A stretch of DNA of 7,270 nt. Source: Candidatus Moraniibacteriota bacterium (GTDB lineage: Bacteria; Patescibacteriota; Minisyncoccia; Moranbacterales; UBA9337). The translations under genes were made by a program, and so were the position numbers. The DNA is taken from the NCBI GenBank assembly GCA_003510795.1, contig DOKP01000048.1:1364-8633 (forward strand), written 5' to 3'. Within the stretch, counting starts at the first letter, position 1. Each line of letters begins with the position of its first letter. The notes under the pieces are model-generated. The model worked only from the letters and a program-made list of their open reading frames with translations. It was not told the origin of the DNA and did not search any database. Positions 5,361-7,270 of the stretch are shown piece by piece.

Positions 5361-6122
5361 ATGAAAATATTAATTGGAAACATAAAAATGAATATTATCT
5401 CCCAGGTTGAGCGGGATAATTATTTTAAAGGTTTAGAAAATGGTTTGGCTAATAAGGATTTTAAAAATGTTCAGATAGTTTTGTGTCCGCCATTTATTCA
5501 TTTAGAGGCTTTCAGAAATGAAATCAAAAATAAGGCTATTTTTTTTGGCGCCCAAAATATTCATGAAGAAGAGTTGGGAAGATTTACCGGAGAAATTTCG
5601 GCTCCGATGGTCAAAAATTTTGGAGGAGATTATGTGATAATCGGACACAGCGAGAGACGCAGATGCTTTGATGAAAGCGACGAAATTATTAATAAAAAAA
5701 TAAAAGCAGCTTTGAAAAATAATTTGATTCCAATAGTTTGTATGGGAGAAACCAAAGAAGAGAGAGCTCGCGGAGAAATTAAAACCGTTATGCTGAGACA
5801 AATTTTAGAAGGTTTGAAAGACATCTCTGAGAAAAAAATTTCTCAAATTATCATCGCCTACGAGCCAATTTGGGCAATCGGTAGTGGCAAAGTTCCCACG
5901 GGAGATGAAATTATGGAAGTGCGAATTTTGATGCAGAAAATATTAACTGATAAATTTAATTTAGGTTTTGATGAATTGCCAAAGATTGTTTATGGAGGTT
6001 CGGTGGATTTCAAGAATATCGGCTCAGTTTGCGAAGACTCCGGCATGGATGGGGTGTTAGTAGGCGGAGAGTCGCTGCATCCGATAGATTTTATCAAAAT
6101 AGGAGAGGTTTTAGAAAAATAA
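5361..6122 (+). CDS. tpiA: Triosephosphate isomerase
   Basis: Glycolytic TIM-barrel enzyme that interconverts dihydroxyacetone phosphate and glyceraldehyde-3-phosphate in the cytoplasm. The catalytic residues are present: Asn7 and Lys9 in GNIKMN (6-11), His96 in IGHSERR (94-100) and Glu168 in AYEPIWAIGSGKVPT (166-180), which also forms the phosphate-gripping loop 6. Phosphate-binding motifs YGGSV (211-215) and GVLVGGESL (231-239) follow. At 253 residues the length is typical. Oddities: the usual NWKMN is NIKMN, losing a widely conserved tryptophan, and the last motif has Glu where GGASL is usual. The start at 5361 is required because Lys9 lies before the next methionine. No Shine-Dalgarno sequence is visible; the leader is occupied by palindromic repeats. 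Aldolase follows 104 bases downstream, and its product is this enzyme's substrate, so cotranscription is plausible. Confidence 0.96.
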   Translation: MKILIGNIKMNIISQVERDNYFKGLENGLANKDFKNVQIVLCPPFIHLEAFRNEIKNKAIFFGAQNIHEEELGRFTGEISAPMVKNFGGDYVIIGHSERRRCFDESDEIINKKIKAALKNNLIPIVCMGETKEERARGEIKTVMLRQILEGLKDISEKKISQIIIAYEPIWAIGSGKVPTGDEIMEVRILMQKILTDKFNLGFDELPKIVYGGSVDFKNIGSVCEDSGMDGVLVGGESLHPIDFIKIGEVLEK

Positions 6123-6137
6123 TTAAAACTACATATA

Positions 6138-6217
6138 TACAAATCTAGTACAAATATACAGATAAAAAAATGCAGGGTGCTCATTTGTAAATTTGTAAAA
6201 AGATTTGTAGATTTGCG
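6138..6217. repeat. ATTTGTA repeats with inverted partner in the fba leader
   Basis: ATTTGTA occurs at 6183-6189, 6191-6197 and 6203-6209, with a variant ATTTGCG at 6211-6217. Upstream, TACAAATCT (6138-6146) is the exact reverse complement of AGATTTGTA (6201-6209), and TACAAAT (6149-6155) can pair with either of the two earlier copies. The tpiA-fba spacer can therefore fold into alternative stems directly before the aldolase start. It may be regulatory, or simply the AT-rich word repetition common in this genome's spacers. Confidence 0.5.
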
Positions 6218-6226
6218 GTATAAAAT

Positions 6227-7102
6227 ATGATAACAGAAGTAAAAAAAATATTAGACGATGCCAACGAGGGTAATTATGCAGTGGGGGCTTTTAACACGAT
6301 AAATTTGGAATTTACCATGGCTATCTTGGAGGCGGCTAGCGAGAAAAGATCGCCGGTGATAATTCAAGTAACGGAAAAAACTATGGATTATGCCGGAGGA
6401 AGGGCGATTTACGGATTAATTAAGAATTTAGTGGAAAACTATTATCCAGAGATTCCGGTAGGAGTTCATTTGGATCACGGCAAGGATTTCGAGGTGGTGC
6501 AAAGAGCGATAGAAATTGGTTTCACTTCCGTGATGTATGATGGATCTCGAAAAAAATATTCGGACAATTTAATGACTACCAAAAAAATTGCCCAATTTTG
6601 CCATGAGCGGGGAATAAATTTACAAGGTGAATTGGGAAATGTCCCTTATCTGAAAGAGGTGGGTTCGACGGAAATTAATTGGGATGATTATATGACGGAC
6701 CCTGCCCAAGCCGAAGAATTTGTACGAGAAACCGGAATAGACGCGCTAGCAGTAGCCGTAGGTAATGCCCATGATTTTGCCAAAGAACGACCTGAGCCTG
6801 ATTATGAAAGATTGGGAGAGATTAATAGACGTTTGAATATGCCTTTGATTATGCACGGCGCTTCAGATTGGGAAACAGAAAAAACCGTAGAAGCAGTGAG
6901 AAGGGGAATAAACTGTTTTAATGTGGATACAGCTTCAAGAGTAGCTTTTATCACCAGCTTGGGCAAAACGATTGATGGTAATAAATCAGTTTCTTTTGAT
7001 GTTAGAGAGCATTTGGGACTTGCCAGAGATGCAGTGACAGAAGTGGTGAAGAAAAAAATGGATATGTTTGGAAGTAGTGGAAAAATAGAAAGCGTTGCAT
7101 AA
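6227..7102 (+). CDS. fba: Class II (zinc) fructose-bisphosphate aldolase family protein
   Basis: Class II aldolase, expected to cleave fructose-1,6-bisphosphate into dihydroxyacetone phosphate and glyceraldehyde-3-phosphate, or run the reverse reaction. The 291-residue length matches the short class II enzymes such as B. subtilis FbaA. Visible motifs are YAVGAFNTINLE (17-28), VHLDHGKDFE (80-89) with catalytic Asp83 and zinc ligand His84, QGELG (133-137), the zinc ligands His182 in GNAHDF and His210 in MHGASD, FNVDT (231-235), and the C-terminal MFGSSGK (280-286). Two phosphate-site motifs deviate: the usual HG after the second zinc histidine is HD (182-183), and the usual HGG(S/T)G is HGASD. 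The metal site is intact, so it is probably active, but tagatose-bisphosphate or another ketose phosphate as substrate cannot be excluded. The start fits the family's N terminus. No Shine-Dalgarno sequence. It lies downstream of tpiA on the same strand. Confidence 0.92.
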   Translation: MITEVKKILDDANEGNYAVGAFNTINLEFTMAILEAASEKRSPVIIQVTEKTMDYAGGRAIYGLIKNLVENYYPEIPVGVHLDHGKDFEVVQRAIEIGFTSVMYDGSRKKYSDNLMTTKKIAQFCHERGINLQGELGNVPYLKEVGSTEINWDDYMTDPAQAEEFVRETGIDALAVAVGNAHDFAKERPEPDYERLGEINRRLNMPLIMHGASDWETEKTVEAVRRGINCFNVDTASRVAFITSLGKTIDGNKSVSFDVREHLGLARDAVTEVVKKKMDMFGSSGKIESVA

Positions 7103-7120
7103 TAGTTGAGTTGCTTTACG

Positions 7121-7126
7121 TATAAT
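7121..7126 (+). promoter_or_regulatory. Possible -10 element downstream of fba
   Basis: A perfect TATAAT lies 18 bases after the fba stop. No -35 hexamer is found at 16-18 bp; the nearest candidate is TTGCAT (7095-7100) with a 20-bp spacer. It could serve a gene beyond the window. The following GAGAG and ATG at 7140 open only a 9-codon frame. Confidence 0.25.
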
Positions 7127-7165
7127 TTAAGAGAGTGTAATGAATACAGCGAGATATATTAGAGT

Positions 7166-7270
7166 TTAATTTTCAATAATCAATAATCAATTTTCATTCA
7201 ATGATCAATATATAAATTATCAATGGAAATTTTAAAATTGTAAATTTATTGAAAATTGTGAATTGAAAAT
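7166..7270. other. AT-rich low-complexity spacer at the window end
   Basis: This stretch has no gene. It is composed of repeated words such as CAATAAT, ATCAAT and ATTGAAAAT. A 10-bp inverted repeat AATTTTCAAT (7168-7177) and ATTGAAAATT (7248-7257) brackets it, recalling the bracketed spacer between rseP and proS. ATTGAAAAT recurs at 7262-7270, at the window edge, so the element may continue. Confidence 0.5.

Noticed and set aside
5502..5824. Minus-strand open frames inside tpiA
   Set aside because: They lie wholly within tpiA, whose catalytic motifs are unambiguous.
6219..6224. TATAAA as -10 promoter of fba
   Set aside because: It lies only 2 bases before the ATG; transcription would start inside the gene.
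7140..7169. Nine-codon open frame after TATAAT and GAGAG, a possible leader peptide
   Set aside because: Too short to support, with no attenuator fold or downstream gene in the window.
1..7270. tRNA, rRNA or riboswitch genes
   Set aside because: No cloverleaf with a GTTC(G/A)A arm and CCA-side stem, no conserved rRNA segment and no known riboswitch core was recognised on either strand.

Overview
This window looks like chromosomal DNA from an AT-rich bacterium of the Candidate Phyla Radiation (Patescibacteria). The lines of evidence are a 416-residue prolyl-tRNA synthetase without the large editing insert, a compact single-PDZ RseP, start codons that all lack a Shine-Dalgarno sequence, and very AT-rich intergenic spacers built from near-repeats of 'aattcat' or 'atttgta' type. 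TGA serves as an ordinary stop (proS and the Bro-N gene end in it) and the glycines in conserved motifs are GGN. This argues for the standard bacterial code and against the TGA-glycine lineages (Gracilibacteria, Absconditabacteria). Assignment below phylum level is not possible from this sequence.

All recognisable genes lie on the + strand. Positions 1-187 are non-coding and hold one diverged palindromic repeat and two stem-loops. Then come rseP (188-1345) and proS (1512-2762), a neighbour pair common in bacteria. A more AT-rich, accessory-looking block follows: an unrecognised 120-residue protein (2825-3187), a Bro-N/antirepressor-type protein (3225-4073) and a possible 46-residue protein (4100-4240). 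It is closed by an 11-bp hairpin that is probably a terminator (4261-4291). A well-formed sigma70-type promoter (TTTACA, 17 bp, TATAAT; 4443-4471) drives a COG2426/DedA-like membrane protein gene (4561-5046). The last part is glycolytic: triosephosphate isomerase (5361-6122) and class II fructose-bisphosphate aldolase (6227-7102), enzymes of consecutive steps that interconvert fructose-1,6-bisphosphate, dihydroxyacetone phosphate and glyceraldehyde-3-phosphate.

The most interesting feature is not a gene. Five copies of a short palindromic repeat sit in the spacers around the membrane-protein gene: one upstream (4361-4403) and four filling the spacer before tpiA, as two forward copies facing two reverse copies (5121-5349). 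Each has a conserved frame (GTCTTTGCGAG ... CGTGGCAATCC) around an internal stem whose sequence is different in every copy yet stays self-complementary, usually capped by TACT or TACA. The outer 4-bp stem changes by compensating pairs between copies (TTGC/GCAA, TCGC/GCGA, CTGC/GCAG). All non-Watson-Crick positions I found in the stems are G-U compatible in only one strand, the same sense in every copy. A more distant relative with TTCC/GGAA lies at 30-85. This points to selection for, or propagation through, a folded RNA or single-stranded DNA form. No phage, CRISPR, toxin-antitoxin or biosynthetic system can be supported here.
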